A DNA stretch of 64,000 nt from the NCBI GenBank assembly GCA_022592435.1, contig JABYQS010000092.1:62001-126000 (forward strand). Reading direction: 5' to 3'. How positions within the stretch are numbered: the first letter of the stretch is position 1; each line of letters opens with the position of its first letter. The notes under the pieces were generated by a model that ran no database searches, had not been told where the DNA came from, and saw only the letters and a program-made list of their open reading frames with translations. A program made the position numbers and the translations under genes. Of the stretch, positions 10,748-22,323 are shown piece after piece. The stretch comes from Cerioporus squamosus. Lineage: Eukaryota > Basidiomycota > Agaricomycetes > Polyporales > Polyporaceae.

Positions 10748-12139
10748 CATTCCGGAGGAGGTGGCAAGGAGAAGACTGAAGTTGATAGGGCGCTGAAGGT
10801 ACGCTGAATCGTTTTCGTTCGTAGTCGCGACTCATAAGTCCGTCCGCAGCGTGAGGAGAGCGAGAAGATCCAGGAGAACGGCGAGAAGATCAAGAAGTTG
10901 AAGGACGTGAGTCGTCCAGGGCTGCGCGATGTGCGAGTCCGGATCTCTCGTACTCATCCGGCGCAGTTCAGAGCGCGATGGGACGGACGTCCGGGCTGCA
11001 TCTCGGACGCGGTGGGTGGCAGGTAGCCTCGTGGCGAGTGACTGCTGCGCGCGGGGCGAAAGGGCGGGCAGGAAGCGCAGAACGCGGTTCTGCGCTGCTT
11101 CCTTCATGGCCCGCGAGTCGGTAACCAACGGTAAGTGAACCTTCGTACCTCCGTCTTCCTGCGAGAGCTCACGATGAGATCTAGGACAACATTCTTGGGC
11201 ACGGAGCAGCGGGCAGTCCGCCGCTGCGCAGCCACTGTTCTTGATGCCTTCCCGGCTAGACATCCGCAGGTGAGTACTCGGGCCGTTGCTCGAGCATACA
11301 TAGCCAGCTTACCGAGCTTGTGATGCAGCCACTCGAACGACAGGGCCTGCTCGCGGGCACTCTGGGCAGCGAGCGAGCGGGGCGGCACTGGGCCGGGCAG
11401 TCTCGCCGCCGCTTCTCGTCGCGTGGGTGAGTAGTCTCGAGCTCTCTTCCGGCATGGTGTGAGCTCGAACTCACTGTCTTCCTTTCGCAGTCCGTCCGAG
11501 TGATCAGAGCGCGGGCGCGCTCCGATGCGACTCGGAGCAACTCACCGGCGACGGCTTGAAGGTTGTGCACTGGCGTGTGCGTCCTGCGACCTGGATGCGG
11601 CGTCGGCGCGATTCGAGCCAGTGGAAGAAGCGAGGTAAGAGTCCTTCTTCGAAGCTGTCATCCGGAATCGCTCTCACTAACCATCGCTGCCCGGCAGCTG
11701 TTGTGCGCGCAAGCGACAGGGTTCCGGTGCTGGGCAGTCTCGCCGCCGCTTCTCGTAAGTCCATAGTTCACTGTCTGGCGTAGTCTGAGTTCGAACTAAC
11801 CGTCGTTCTTCCGCAGACTGTGGCAGCCTGAAGCTTGTTCCGGTCGCGGCCGCGTTCTGGACTCTGCGCCCTGCGACCTGGATGCAGCGTCGGCACGGTC
11901 CAAGCCGGCGGACGAAGCGAGTGAGTGTTCTTCGTCGAAGCTGTTGTCCGGGATCGCCCTCACTAACCATTGCTGCCCGGGAGCTGTTGTGCGCACAAGC
12001 TGCGGGTTTCCGGTACTGTCAAGCTGCCAATCCGGGGCAAGAGGCGAGAGCGCGGCAAAGAAGGATCTGGGTGAGTCTTCAGTCAGTGTACGTGCGGTCA
12101 CAGCAAAGACTGACACGCATTTCCGGGCAGAGGACGTAG
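10748..12139 (+). CDS. Orphan intron-dense gene D (unit A), at least 11 exons, 5' end uncertain
   Basis: Ten introns in a row give a single open phase. Exons: about 10748-10798, 10850-10906, 10967-11022, 11072-11130, 11185-11269, 11329-11426, 11491-11634, 11698-11754, 11817-11920, 11984-12070 and 12131-12139 (stop). Readings include KTEVDRALK, REESEKIQENGEKIKKLKD (short charged, coiled-coil-like), FRARWDGRPGCISDAVGG, CDSEQLTGDGLKVVHWRV, RPATWMRRRRDSSQWKKR and a basic C-terminus ending RARQRRIWRT. Introns are 45-64 nt with clear ctaac or ctgac branch motifs. Exons 7-8 and 9-10 derive from a duplicated cassette of about 287 bp. I found no initiator; the first exon opens just after an in-frame stop, so an upstream exon must exist. 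The family is not recognised; the very basic C-terminus suggests nucleic-acid binding, which is inference. Confidence 0.55.
11395..12050 (+). repeat. Duplicated intron-containing cassette of about 290 bp inside gene D
   Basis: The stretch starting cctgcgacctggatg at 11583 recurs at 11870. The following exon end, intron (gaagctg, cactaaccat, gctgcccgg) and next exon (gctgttgtgcgc, gggttccgg) also recur in order. A further partial copy precedes it (gggcagtctcgccgccgct at about 11395 and 11733). Each cassette carries two introns, so the gene has grown by duplicating exon-intron blocks. The paired copy in unit B is at about 22971-23626. Confidence 0.7.
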
Positions 12140-12394
12140 CGGACGTCTTGCGCGCGCCAGTCCGCGCAGGCTTCGAGTTTGCGCGCGAGAGTGGAGGGCG
12201 AGGGGCGCGGAGATGTCGGGAAGGCGGGGTGGCAGCGTACTTGTGTCGTAGCGCAGAGAAATTGAAGCTTGCAGTTCGAAACCCCACAAAGGGCTACGGG
12301 ACATATGAGAGGAAACAGATATATTCCGTAGTACTGTACACGGTGCGACTGCGAGTCCACCCCTCGCCTCCACCCCAAGTACGCCTCCACCGCT

Positions 12395-12562
12395 GTACTC
12401 CCTCTGCCCTGCGTAGGTGCCCGTACTCCCTCTGCCCTGCGTAGGTGCCCGTACTCCCTCTGCCCTGCGTAGGTGCCCGTACTCCCTCTGCCCTGCGTAG
12501 GTGCCCGTACTCCCTCTGCCCTGCGTAGGTGCCCGTACTCCCTCTGCCCTGCGTAGGTGCCC
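12395..12562. repeat. 28-bp minisatellite, six perfect copies (unit A)
   Basis: The unit gtactccctctgccctgcg plus taggtgccc is repeated head to tail six times without change, at 12395, 12423, 12451, 12479, 12507 and 12535. It sits within the degenerate tail of DUF300 copy 2. Because 28 is not divisible by three, each frame cycles through all three phases and encodes the same 28-residue period with no stop. Confidence 0.95.
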
Positions 12563-13762
12563 ATGACAAAATGTCTTCTGCTGCAACAGGCATAGTCCTC
12601 GGAGTCCTCCCGGCCGGTGATCCGTCCGCACGGTTCATCCTCCGCTCGAACCTCCCTGGCGGACGCGTGGTCTGGACCGGCTGTGGGAGCCAGTACTTGC
12701 GCTTGCCGCCCTGGCTGTAGCGCAGCCGGGCTGCAAGTCATATGAGCGTCAGCAAACGACAACGTCGGAGAGAGGGAGGACGCACCGGAAAGGTTTCAAG
12801 TCATCGTTGACACACATCCAGAATATCGCAAGACAGTACAGCGCCAGACATATACTGAAGTTGTACACGATGCTGATGTAGAGGTATCCAGAGTTGGCGC
12901 GTAGGTCGCCCTCGTTGTACTTCCCCACGGCCTTCAAGACGACCGTGGCCAACGCGAGAATCGGCTTGACCTGGACATACTCTGGTGGACAATCAGCAAA
13001 CGCCGCGCCACGCCGGGGAGGACAGGAGACAACCCTCGCAACACTCAAGAAGGTAAGCCCAGGAAGTAGACGGTATGCACAGACAAGGATATCGGACCTC
13101 CCCTTGTGAACCACCAGTGGCTTCCGAACCGCCCTTCCACGTCTGGGGACTCCAACATGATACAGGATAATGACGATGGATGGAGTACTCACGGATGACG
13201 CCTCGCTTGAGGAACAAAAATGTATATGGGTCGCTCACGTCGACCTCTCTCCATACGAGGTTTGAGGGGAATACGGGGTATTTGGGTGGTCGCCCATGCA
13301 GAAGAATGAGTAGTGACCTCTCGCCTCCGAGGTATGCGATGAGGAGATCGAAGAAACAGTAGATTACAAAGGCCTGCGTGCTGGTTAGTCGCGCGAGCAG
13401 GACAAAGGAGGCCGGGAACACACCTCGTAGATGTCTCGTACAGCATCAATAAAGAACGCAGCTTCGAGCGAGAATAATGATATGAAGGATGCGATAGCGT
13501 AGAGCGGGACCATGAGCATGATCCGTATCACTTGTCTGTCGGTGCCCGCGAGTAAGCCTACTTCGACTCATAGCGGGAGCGCAACCATGGCAACGTACCG
13601 TTGCAGGTGTGGTTTCCGATAGTTCTTGAGGTGCATGATGATAGAAACGGCAGACACGAGGGTAGCGATGGTCGTACAGAGTCCAGCGACGAGCAAGATG
13701 GGGAAGGGCAGCGCAGAGCCAGAGCCATGACCGAGCTTGGGGAGGAGAGAGTCCGAGCCCAT
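12563..13762 (-). pseudogene. TMEM184/Ost-alpha (DUF300) gene with internal deletion, array copy 2
   Basis: Exons on the minus strand: 13599-13762 (start MGSDSLLPKLGHG, first membrane segment), 13424-13535, 13193-13373 and 12786-12981. The last of these ends at DDLKPFR and is followed by a good donor (gtgcgt). The next acceptor (exon start 12730) opens a stretch whose third frame reads RLRYSQGGKRKYWLPQP, the recognisable C-terminal tail of fungal TMEM184 proteins. The roughly 160 residues normally between PFR and this tail (several membrane helices) are absent, and the join is out of frame. What can be made is therefore a truncated membrane protein with a frameshifted tail running into the 28-bp minisatellite. 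The family is known for membrane transport or sorting roles; function of this copy is doubtful. Confidence 0.75.
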
Positions 13763-14560
13763 CGCGCCGCGCACGTTGGACGCTGTCGCAGTCGTCGTCG
13801 ACGTCGTGGAGGACGGTGGTGGAGCCGAGTCGCAACCCGCGCAGCTGCGAAGTCAATGACGGTGGTTCCAGGCGCCCAACGGGGAGTGCCGCGCTCTGGC
13901 TGTGCACCTCCTCTCCTCGCGTCCGAGGTTTCCCTTTGTCGCCCTCTTCCTTCGCCGCTCAAGACGTCGCTCCGGGTCGTCCAGTGCAGGCGCGTCGCTC
14001 TCGCTCACGAGCGTTCGCTGCAGCAGCGTCCGCCCAGCACTCAGTGGCACTCACTCCGTCTCCCTGCCTCTGCGCCTGTCCGCCCGTCCGCCCGTCCTCC
14101 GCTGCTCACCCTCTCGACTCGACGATTCGTGCGCCGGTGGATAGCGAGGCTGATGGAGGCTGGGAAGGCCGGCTGTAGTACGCTTCCGCGATGTAGTAAG
14201 CACAGCAATGGGATCTCTCTGGATATGCCACGCACCTCGTCCGCTCCACGTCTGCGCACATGTCTCCGCGCCGCAACACACATCCATCCGCCCCCAGACC
14301 TCAGGCTCGTGCTTTGGCGGCAGCGCGCTCCAGCTACGCGGACATGGTGCACGCCTACTCCCGCTGCTACTACTTCTCAAGGTACGTCTCCATGATCTGG
14401 AGCACCTCGGGCGATGCTCACTTGATCACTCTAGCTGCCAGCTACTACGCTTGCCACGCCGGCCGACGGCCGAGAGATCCTCGCGCCCGCACGCACTCTC
14501 CCTCTCTACCCATAAATCCGGTCGGCGCACCCGCTTCCGTCCTCCACCTGCCTCACGAAT

Positions 14561-15052
14561 ATGTCGCAACGCTTGCGAATGGCCCTGCCCAACGTGAGCC
14601 GACCAGTCGTCGACGCCCCGACCGCCGCCTCGCGGGAATCACAAGAACTCTGCCGACTGCCCGACAGACTCGCCCGTACCGGCAGCACATCGTCGCGCAC
14701 GCATGCGCTATTGTACGTGAACGATAGCGGCGTGCTCTACGAACCCGGGAAGGTACGTTTCGCCCGGATCGGACGCCTCTACGTCCGTCTACGCTCGGAA
14801 TCCCGCCGGCTCCCACTCAAAACCTCAAGTTTCGACTAACGCACCCTGCAGAGCTCCAGCCGTGTCCCGACACAGCGTCCGGACACGCCTGCAACTCTTT
14901 GGGCCAATGCGCGCCGGTCTCGCGCCGATCGGACGAGGTCAAAAATCGCGTCCAAAACGCGATATCGTTGCTCGTCGGGAGACTCGACCGAGCACCTCGC
15001 CCTCCCGCCCCGTCCCTACCCCGGCGACCCTCACAACCGCCTCTGGCACTAG
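14561..15052 (+). CDS. Possible short two-exon gene (unit B), unrecognised
   Basis: Identical second copy of the 1483-1974 candidate: exon 14561-14752, intron 14753-14851, exon 14852-15052. The same doubts apply; the intron is the main support. Confidence 0.25.
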
Positions 15053-16608
15053 CGGCGGACTCATACAAGTGCCGTAAGACGTCGCGAACGCGCCGGAACG
15101 GCGAGACGATGCCGCTCGCTGTGCCCGACTTCGCGGTCACCGCACCACAAAATGCGGCACAAGTCCCGCAGTTCACCCCCCAATGCAGTCCAATCGAGCG
15201 TCCTCGGACGCACTACCCCCCAGCAATGCGCACTCCCAATCGTCAGCCGCCACGACGAGGTCCGGAAATCAGTCAACAGACCCGATTTCATTGCACCTCC
15301 CGCCGCCGACCACGTCCGCCCGCTCTCCCGGGCTCGCTCCTCATCCGGCAGACGCGCAGCAAGCAGCGCCGCACTAAGCCGGTCTCAAAGCATGCGTGCG
15401 GCTCTTTCCCGCGCCGCCCGGACGCGTCCAAAGCTCGGCACTCCTCGTCCATGCCCGGGCGGCACCCCCAACACCAGACCGGCCAAATCTCGACCCCCTC
15501 TACACGTATCGGGCTCAAATCACGTCGCCCGAGACGCACCAAACACCCCGCACCGACTCCACCACTCTGCACGTCGTCCCGCGGAGGTCTCAAAATCGGT
15601 CCGAAGACGCGATTTCATGGCATCTTCGCCCGCCGGACACTGTCCTCCGGCTCTCTCGCCCGTGCAGCGCGTCCGGCCGGCGCGCGACGACTTGAATCTC
15701 GTCAGGACGGACCTCAAGAGCCTGTCCGACGCGGTTGCGCGTCACGAAGACGCGTATGAACATCTCGAGGAGTCGTCTGCCTCCTGCCCGGCTGCACACC
15801 GACACTCGACCGGCCGTATCTCGACCATCCCGGGGCCGTTCGACGTCAACCCCAGTGCGATCGGACGCACTGAACAGCCCGCATCGACTGCGCGACACCG
15901 TGCGCCGCTCCGCGCACGTCTCAAAATCGCTCTCGAGGGCCGATTTCCATTGCGCTCGTCCCCAGGCACGACTTCCGCCGCCTCTCTCGCCCGCGCATTG
16001 CGTCCGGCTGCCGCGCAACGACTTGCGCTGTGGAATTAGGAACCTCAAGACTCGGTGTGGGCCGGTTACGCATCGCGGAGACGCGTTTGAAAAAAAAAAT
16101 CGCTTCCCTGCCCGGCCACTGCCAGTGTCCCCGGCCATGGTACCCGACAGTCGACCGGCCGTATCTCCACCACCCCGCGTCCGATCGATGTCAATTCGAG
16201 TGCGCTAGAGTGCACCAACGGATGCGTATCGACGACGCGCACTCCACGATGCTCCTAGCAAGTCTCAAAATCGCTCTCGAGGAGCGACTCCATGGCCATC
16301 TCGCCCCGGCTTCGATTCTGCCCTGGCCCCGGCTGCTCATAAACGGACCGCAGGCACTCTCGAAGCGTCGCAACAGTCCTCAAGACCGTGCTCGACACTC
16401 ATCAGCATCGCTTGGGCGCGTGCTAGCAACTCGTCCGGGCGACGGTCCAGCCCGAGCCGGAGCGGGCAGTCAGTCTCGCGGACTCGGACTCGCGATCCGA
16501 GCCCGGTACGTCGACGAAGCGGTCTGCCGCCAACGCAGACGTCGGAGCTGTCTGAAGGCAAGGATAACGCAGGCTCCCGAGCTGCCAGTAACAGTCGGCG
16601 TCGGGTAA
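14939..16608. repeat. Five degenerate direct repeats of about 330 bp (unit B)
   Basis: Copy of the 1861-3530 block at an offset of 13078, with no difference seen. The five anchor motifs fall at about 14939, 15262, 15590, 15921 and 16264. Confidence 0.7.
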
Positions 16609-16658
16609 TCGCCTCGGGGACGACATCGCGTCGACTCCGAAGCGCGCGTCGCCGCGGC

Positions 16659-18163
16659 TCAAGACCGCACTTCCCGGGTGTGGTACAACACCAGCACGTC
16701 AGGATCGTGCATCGTGAGCTCTGGATGCTCACGCGTATGTCTGTCGGGCTGATCACTTCTCACAGGCACCCTGTCACCTGGACCTCCGAGTCCAAAGCCG
16801 GGCCGGCTGCATTCGAAGACGCCGCACAGAACGCAAGACGGCGACAACGATAGGACACCCGCGTGGCTGTGAGCCTCACACGGACGCCAGCACGGCGTGC
16901 GCAACTGTCTCGAGGCTCGGGAGCTCAGGACGGCACTCGGCGCACTGCCCATGGCCATAGGAAGGCGGATATGTAGCGGCGCGGGCTGCGGGAGACTCGG
17001 AGAGCTCGGGAGCGCATCACGGCGCGAGCGCAAGCACGACGCAGTCTCGGGTGCCACGCCCGAGGACGTCGTGCTCGCGCGTCGCGGCCGGGAGGCGTCG
17101 GGCCTGCTCTGTGCAGTGCGCGCCCGTGTGTAGTAGACAGCGCGTGTAGCGTAGTCTTTCGAATCAACTCATGTGCCCCGGGACGGTGCTGCAAGTAAGC
17201 TGCGTTTAGTACGAAGGAGGAGGTCGCACGGGAGGTGGCGTGGAGCGTGCGGCTCTGTGTGTACGATGCGACGGCCGATGGGGAGGCCGAAAGACGTCTC
17301 TTGGCCGCTAGGAACGCGACCACGCTGGGCAGCACCGGCAACGTCCTAGCGGCCTGTGGGAGCTTGCGCGTTCGCGAGAAGTAGTCAGCTTCTATACGAC
17401 ATTCCGCTGAGAACGAGAGCACTCACGTCCAGTGGGAGAGTATCGAATGCATGCATGTTTCTCATCTGCGCGAAGGTCGGAAGCGTGAGTGATCTCGCAC
17501 TTCGAGAGCATACTAGTAGCAGTACTTACTTGCTCGAGAGGGTCCGTAAGCTTCGCGAACTCCGAGCCTCTACGGCAGCGATCTGTCAACAGGCTCAATG
17601 AGAATAGACTGCTCGAGATATGCAAGTAGGGAGAACATACTACCTCCGGGTTCGGCTAAGTTTGTGTGCACCGGCCGCGGCTTTGTCTGGAAGGCCGAAG
17701 ATGTCAGTAAGCAAAGCCGAATGTTGCATGGAAAAGGACTCACTCGGAGCTCGATCGTACGTGTGCTGCCTGAGCGACGGAGCGAGTCGCGAAGGCTATA
17801 GAGGAGTACGTCAGCGGAGAATGATGGCTAGCGAACGCATGCATACCTGCTATGCGAGCTGCCCTCCCGGATATCCTGCTCTACAGGTATGTGTTAGAAT
17901 AAGCCTCGTAGTGTGCAAGGGCTCGAGACTCACCATGGCTACGTCGAGGAGCTCTTCCATGTCCAGTAGCTACTACCAGGTCAGTGGCATGGCAGACGAG
18001 AAAGGTGGGATGAATAAGAGCGATGCATACGTACCTGATCGACTTGAGACAGCACGCTAACCTGTTGGACAGTCGTCAGCGATGAACAGGATAGACGAGT
18101 CAAGATAAGAAGACGGACCTTCCTCGATTGATGAGCCGTCGACGCGTCGACCATCCGGGGTAC
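16659..18163 (-). pseudogene. Orphan gene A, unit B copy, frameshifted
   Basis: Copy of the 3581-5090 gene at an offset of 13073-13078. The internal exons are intact, but the exon nearest the 5' end (18119-18163) has lost one base, and the long last exon has four 1-nt deletions between about 17022 and 17323, so it breaks into separate frames. Three of these four shorten a run of identical bases, so they may be residual long-read sequencing errors rather than true mutations. If corrected, the copy would be intact. Confidence 0.45.
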
Positions 18164-20445
18164 CTAGCAAGCGTGAGCATAAGTACCGGGCACTGGGACA
18201 GTCTACGAGTAGCGTCAAGGTCGCCGCAGTATAGAATGGTGCAAGGGAGGGAGAACGAACACGGGATGGGGCTCGAAGCGAACAGTACAGGTACAAACAG
18301 TACTACTACTAGACGGCCGAGGGCCAAGTACAATGCTACTAGTATCGTAGACGATGGAACAAGCATATAGAGTAGAAGCAATGGTAAGGGAGAACAAGCA
18401 GTGAGCGAGTACGAGCAAAGGGATATCGGAAACGGGACATAAGCAAATGGGGAAGGGAGACAAGGTGGGGGACAAGCAACATGAAGGGCGGAAAGGGCAG
18501 GAGGGATGGGGAGGTCGAGCGCGAGGGCGGAGGGTACTTATAGACAGCAGGATCGCATTCACGGAATGCTCCAACGTTTTCGCTCTCCGGGGTCCGAGTG
18601 CCAGCAGGAACTCGAGGGCCGACCGTGTCGGCTCGTCGTCCAACCAGCGGGCGACACGGAGTGATGAGGACTTGGAAGAGCGGGTTCAGGGAGTCCAGAC
18701 GGAGGAGAAAGACTGAGACGATTCGACGCGAGAGAAGTCCGCGCATCTAGTGCATGGCTGTCCAGAAGTTACGGCACATAGACGCCAGGAAGCTGATGAG
18801 CTGATTCCGGCTCGAATTCTGGTCGTAGCGGCGGCATATCGAGGGAGGAGACCCGGGTCATTGAATGGGAGCATTCTGTGCATTTTCCTAGGTTTCCCCT
18901 AAGTTTCAACGTAGTCTAGCTCCTAGACAGGCGGTACGCACCTGCTATGTACGCTGCTTGAGCCTTTGACTGAGGGAGGGTTGACTGCACAAGGGAGACT
19001 TGTCGTGCGGACGCTGCAGCCGCGTCCTGGAACTCGAGTTGGCGGCCGGAAGCTGGAAGGGTTGCCCAGGTTATCACAAAATCACCATGTATCAGTCACT
19101 AGCTATGGTACATATAGCTTACCTTATGTATTCTGTTTGCTGGCGCGCTTTGAAGCAGGATGATAGCAAGCATCGGAGAGGAGGAGAGCCGGCGAGCGTT
19201 GAAACTAGGGTCGAAGCTCGAGAGCGCTTAGCTTGCCTTTTGCGGACGAGGCGCGTTCCGACGGCGACGTGACGCTCGTCTTTCATTTGTGCGGCACGCG
19301 TACGGCTCAGACTCTGACCGTTGCACGTGGCACTCTCATTTGAGCTCGTTCTTCTCCTCTTCTGTTGCTTTGAGGCTCTCTATCACACTGCCCGACAACT
19401 TCTTGCTCGATCTCAAGCTCAAGTTCGCCGGCCTCAGCAAGTTGTCTCCATAAGTTCTTGTTTGCAAGTGGCATCCCGAGACGTATTGCACTGTAAGTCG
19501 CTACTGTTTCAGTCTATGTTCTGACATGTGGCCAACAGCAATCCCTTGGAAATGCACCTGCTAGCAGCACTTCTCCAAGTCCCAGTCCCGGTTGACCTCT
19601 CCGAGTCTCGAGTTCTCTCGGCCAGCAAAGACCAGCCTTTCTCCTCAGCCAAGCGAGTTTGCTTCCTCGGCGAGATAGAGCTCTCGGCGCTCCGTCTGAT
19701 TGCGACTCTAGAGCGTCTTTGGGGCGGCAGAGTGGAATTCTTTTCGGGCGATCCTCTGTGCCGGCTTCTTTCCTGACGCGCTCACGTAGCCACATTCTGA
19801 CTTGCTCCGTCGCTGTATTCCCACACTGTGTGCTCCCCGTGCTCTTTAGCAGCTTCAGATCTCAGTGTTCTGGCATCAAACTTGGTCTCTATGTTCTGAA
19901 TGCCATGGTAGCTTGGGATTCTCTTCCACAATCCACTGGCCGGCCCTAACTTGACGAGTGTATAGGCGTTAGTTCAAGCCCAGCCAGTGGTCAGAAGAGT
20001 CAATGGATGTCAAAGGTCGGCTCAAAATCCTTGCCGACAGACCCGGGATAGCCGTACGGTGACAGAGAAGCCCGCTCCGCCTGATATCTGAGATGTCCAG
20101 GACTCCGAGATACGTAAGACATTGCAGCCGCTGAATGTCCATAACAAGATCCTGTCCACACATTCTCACCATGCAGACTCTTGACCCCTGAGCTATTGAG
20201 GATAGACTGAACATACATATTTTGAGTAGTCCTAACCAGTCCTGCATCTCAAGAAAATGCAAGCACTCTCAGCTCAGCCCTGCACAGGCTGGCGCTGCAT
20301 CAAGGGATTCCGAAGTATGTCAGTGGGTATCCAGGTACAGAATCAGATGCTGTAAGGACGTCTGTGCTTCCTGCGTCCAGCCCAGGTGTTGATTTCAGGC
20401 TGATTGGGCTTCTCATTTCCGCACGGCGCAGAAGCGGAGAGGGAC

Positions 20446-20658
20446 AGGCCTCCCACGGACGAGCCATCCTCGCTGCGTCTCCGGCTGGGGCAACGCTCGG
20501 ACAACAACACGGTCCGAGTCCGTCGCTTCCACAACGTGAAGAATGGGGTGAAGACCCCACAGTGGATCCAAGACGACGACTTCACCCCCGGTGGATACAT
20601 CGACTTGCCGAAGGAGCTGGGGCAGGCCTTGGAGGAGGGCAGAGCAGTGCTGGACTGA
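20446..20658 (+). pseudogene. Orphan gene B remnant in unit B (5' two thirds deleted)
   Basis: Only the last ~70 codons of gene B remain (from PPTDEPSS to the stop at 20656-20658). The 895-bp deletion joins sequence equivalent to unit A about 7373 directly to about 8268, so start, CxxC and NLS are gone. Against unit A several remaining codons differ in amino acid (for example H to R, G to D, S to F, V to D), as expected if constraint has been lost. A short chimeric frame from 20404 stays open across the junction. Confidence 0.7.
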
Positions 20659-21283
20659 CATACACGGATCGTTGTCATGTGTAGTATGGCGAGTTCTTTC
20701 CTGCAGCTCGCAGCGCTATACGCCGATGTTCTGTCACCGGAAGGGGCCTACTAGTGAGGCTGGAAAGAGCCGAGGGCGGCCACCCGATTGGGCACTCTGC
20801 GGTACGCACCGAACGGCCGTCCGAAGCTGATTCTTCTCACTTTCTGAGCAGAACATGCGGGCAGTGTAGGGGCGGTCAGAAGCCGTCAACCTCTATAAGG
20901 TTAGCAAACTTCAGATGGGACGCGGGCTTCTGCCGAACAAACAAGAACAACGCGGGCGATGGCCGCTGTTTGCGTTTACCCTCACGCCCTCGCTCTCTGT
21001 CCCCCCCCTCTCTGCTTACCGACCGACTCCGACATCTCGCCGCTCAACGTCTCCCCAAGGCTCTGCATCTACGTGAAGAATACACAAGGTGTGTACTCAC
21101 CATCGCGTCGCAGTCTGGGTATGTGAAAGAGCTGGTCGTGTCTGAAGACATGTCGAGGTTGTTGACGAAGCCGCGGCGGATGTGGACAAGGAGTGACGCG
21201 GCAGCATGTCTGCCCGAGTATTTGCTCCGCGCCGGCAGCCCACATTTGCTGAACAGCTCCAGCAGGCTCGGACTTGTACTTAC

Positions 21284-21863
21284 CTTCCGGGTCGCGTTGC
21301 AGCTTCCTCCTAGGTTGAGCAAGCGAAGTACAAAGACCAGACCTCGAGCGATGTCCGAAAGACCCGGGCATGAAGAGTCGTCGGTACTTACTTGGCTCAG
21401 TGATAGACCGGCCGGACTGGAACTCACCTTGTCGATTGACCAGATCGCGAGCCGCAGGCGACGCCGAATGGCAAGACCTCCAGGAAGAGCGAGCAGTGCG
21501 GAGAGGCACAGGTATGCATGCACGATGTCGAGCAGCCAGATCGACAGACTCACGTTCCTGCCATATCGTCGCAGTTGTCGCAGCGGTCTTGACGGTCCCC
21601 AGACACAGTCCCTGGAGCCGTGAACACGAGATCCACACGCCGGTGCGTAGAACATTTGTCATCATGGCATGGCGCGTGTGACTGACCTGCGTATCCGATA
21701 TGGCCAGGTTCTTCGATGTTTCCGGGTGTCCTGAGCATCAGCAAGGCCAAGACTTGCAGCCAGGTATGTCGAGGCGGCACGGACGCAGAAGAACCTCCTT
21801 CTCACTGACCTGATAGCCTGTCCTGTCTAGAGCTCCGTCGGTTTCCCGCTGCAACCCAGCCAA
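21284..21863 (-). pseudogene. Orphan gene C remnant in unit B (start lost, 3' exons deleted)
   Basis: The first five exons of gene C persist at an offset of 11576, but the initiator ATG has become TTG (plus-strand cat changed to caa at 21861-21863). The 601-bp deletion has removed exons 6 to 8, leaving the former exon 5 donor region close to foreign sequence at 21250. This copy cannot make the unit A protein. Confidence 0.65.
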
Positions 21864-22323
21864 CGACAGATTTCGGCGCCGCTGGCTACGGGGAGGCTCG
21901 GCTCGAGAGGCGGGCAGATGGTGGTCGAGAGGACGCGTTCGGGAGAGATGGCGAGGCTTCATAGTCGGCAGGGTGGTCTCAGGACTCGACATGGGCGCAG
22001 GGGAGGACGTCGTGACGTCAGGCATCGTCGCGCTATTCGGCAGCGCGAGGCGCATTGTGCAGCTGCGCTCAACTAGTCTTCAAGAGCTGCGCGGCAGCGA
22101 AGGAAGCGGTCATGACCATGAGTATTCCGGCTGATCTTCCTCTCCCACTCACGCTGACCGAGGTGCCGTGCACCCAGTGTTGAACTCACATCTCTCGCCG
22201 CCGATTCTATCTTCGACGCAACCTCCCGAGGACGACACGAACGCGCGCCAGCAGCCTCCGCAGTCTCGTCTTGCTTCAAGATGTCGCAATGGACAGCCGA
22301 CTCGCAGAGGAGACTTGGGATGA

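Larger units (their letters stand above)
1..13078. repeat. Tandem segmental duplication, unit A (about 13.1 kb)
   Basis: Base 1 matches base 13079, and the match continues with an offset of 13078 through about 3945, where I see no difference in a line-by-line reading. The offset then falls in small steps to 13072 (1-nt indels), to 12177 after unit B loses 895 bp, and to 11576 after it loses a further 601 bp. The unit start is arbitrary because the window opens inside an intron of the DUF300 gene, so more units may lie to the left. Unit A holds the open versions of genes A to D. Confidence 0.95.

Noticed and set aside
12395..12562. CRISPR-like array
   Set aside because: Head-to-tail 28-bp repeats have no spacers, and the host is a eukaryote; it is a minisatellite.
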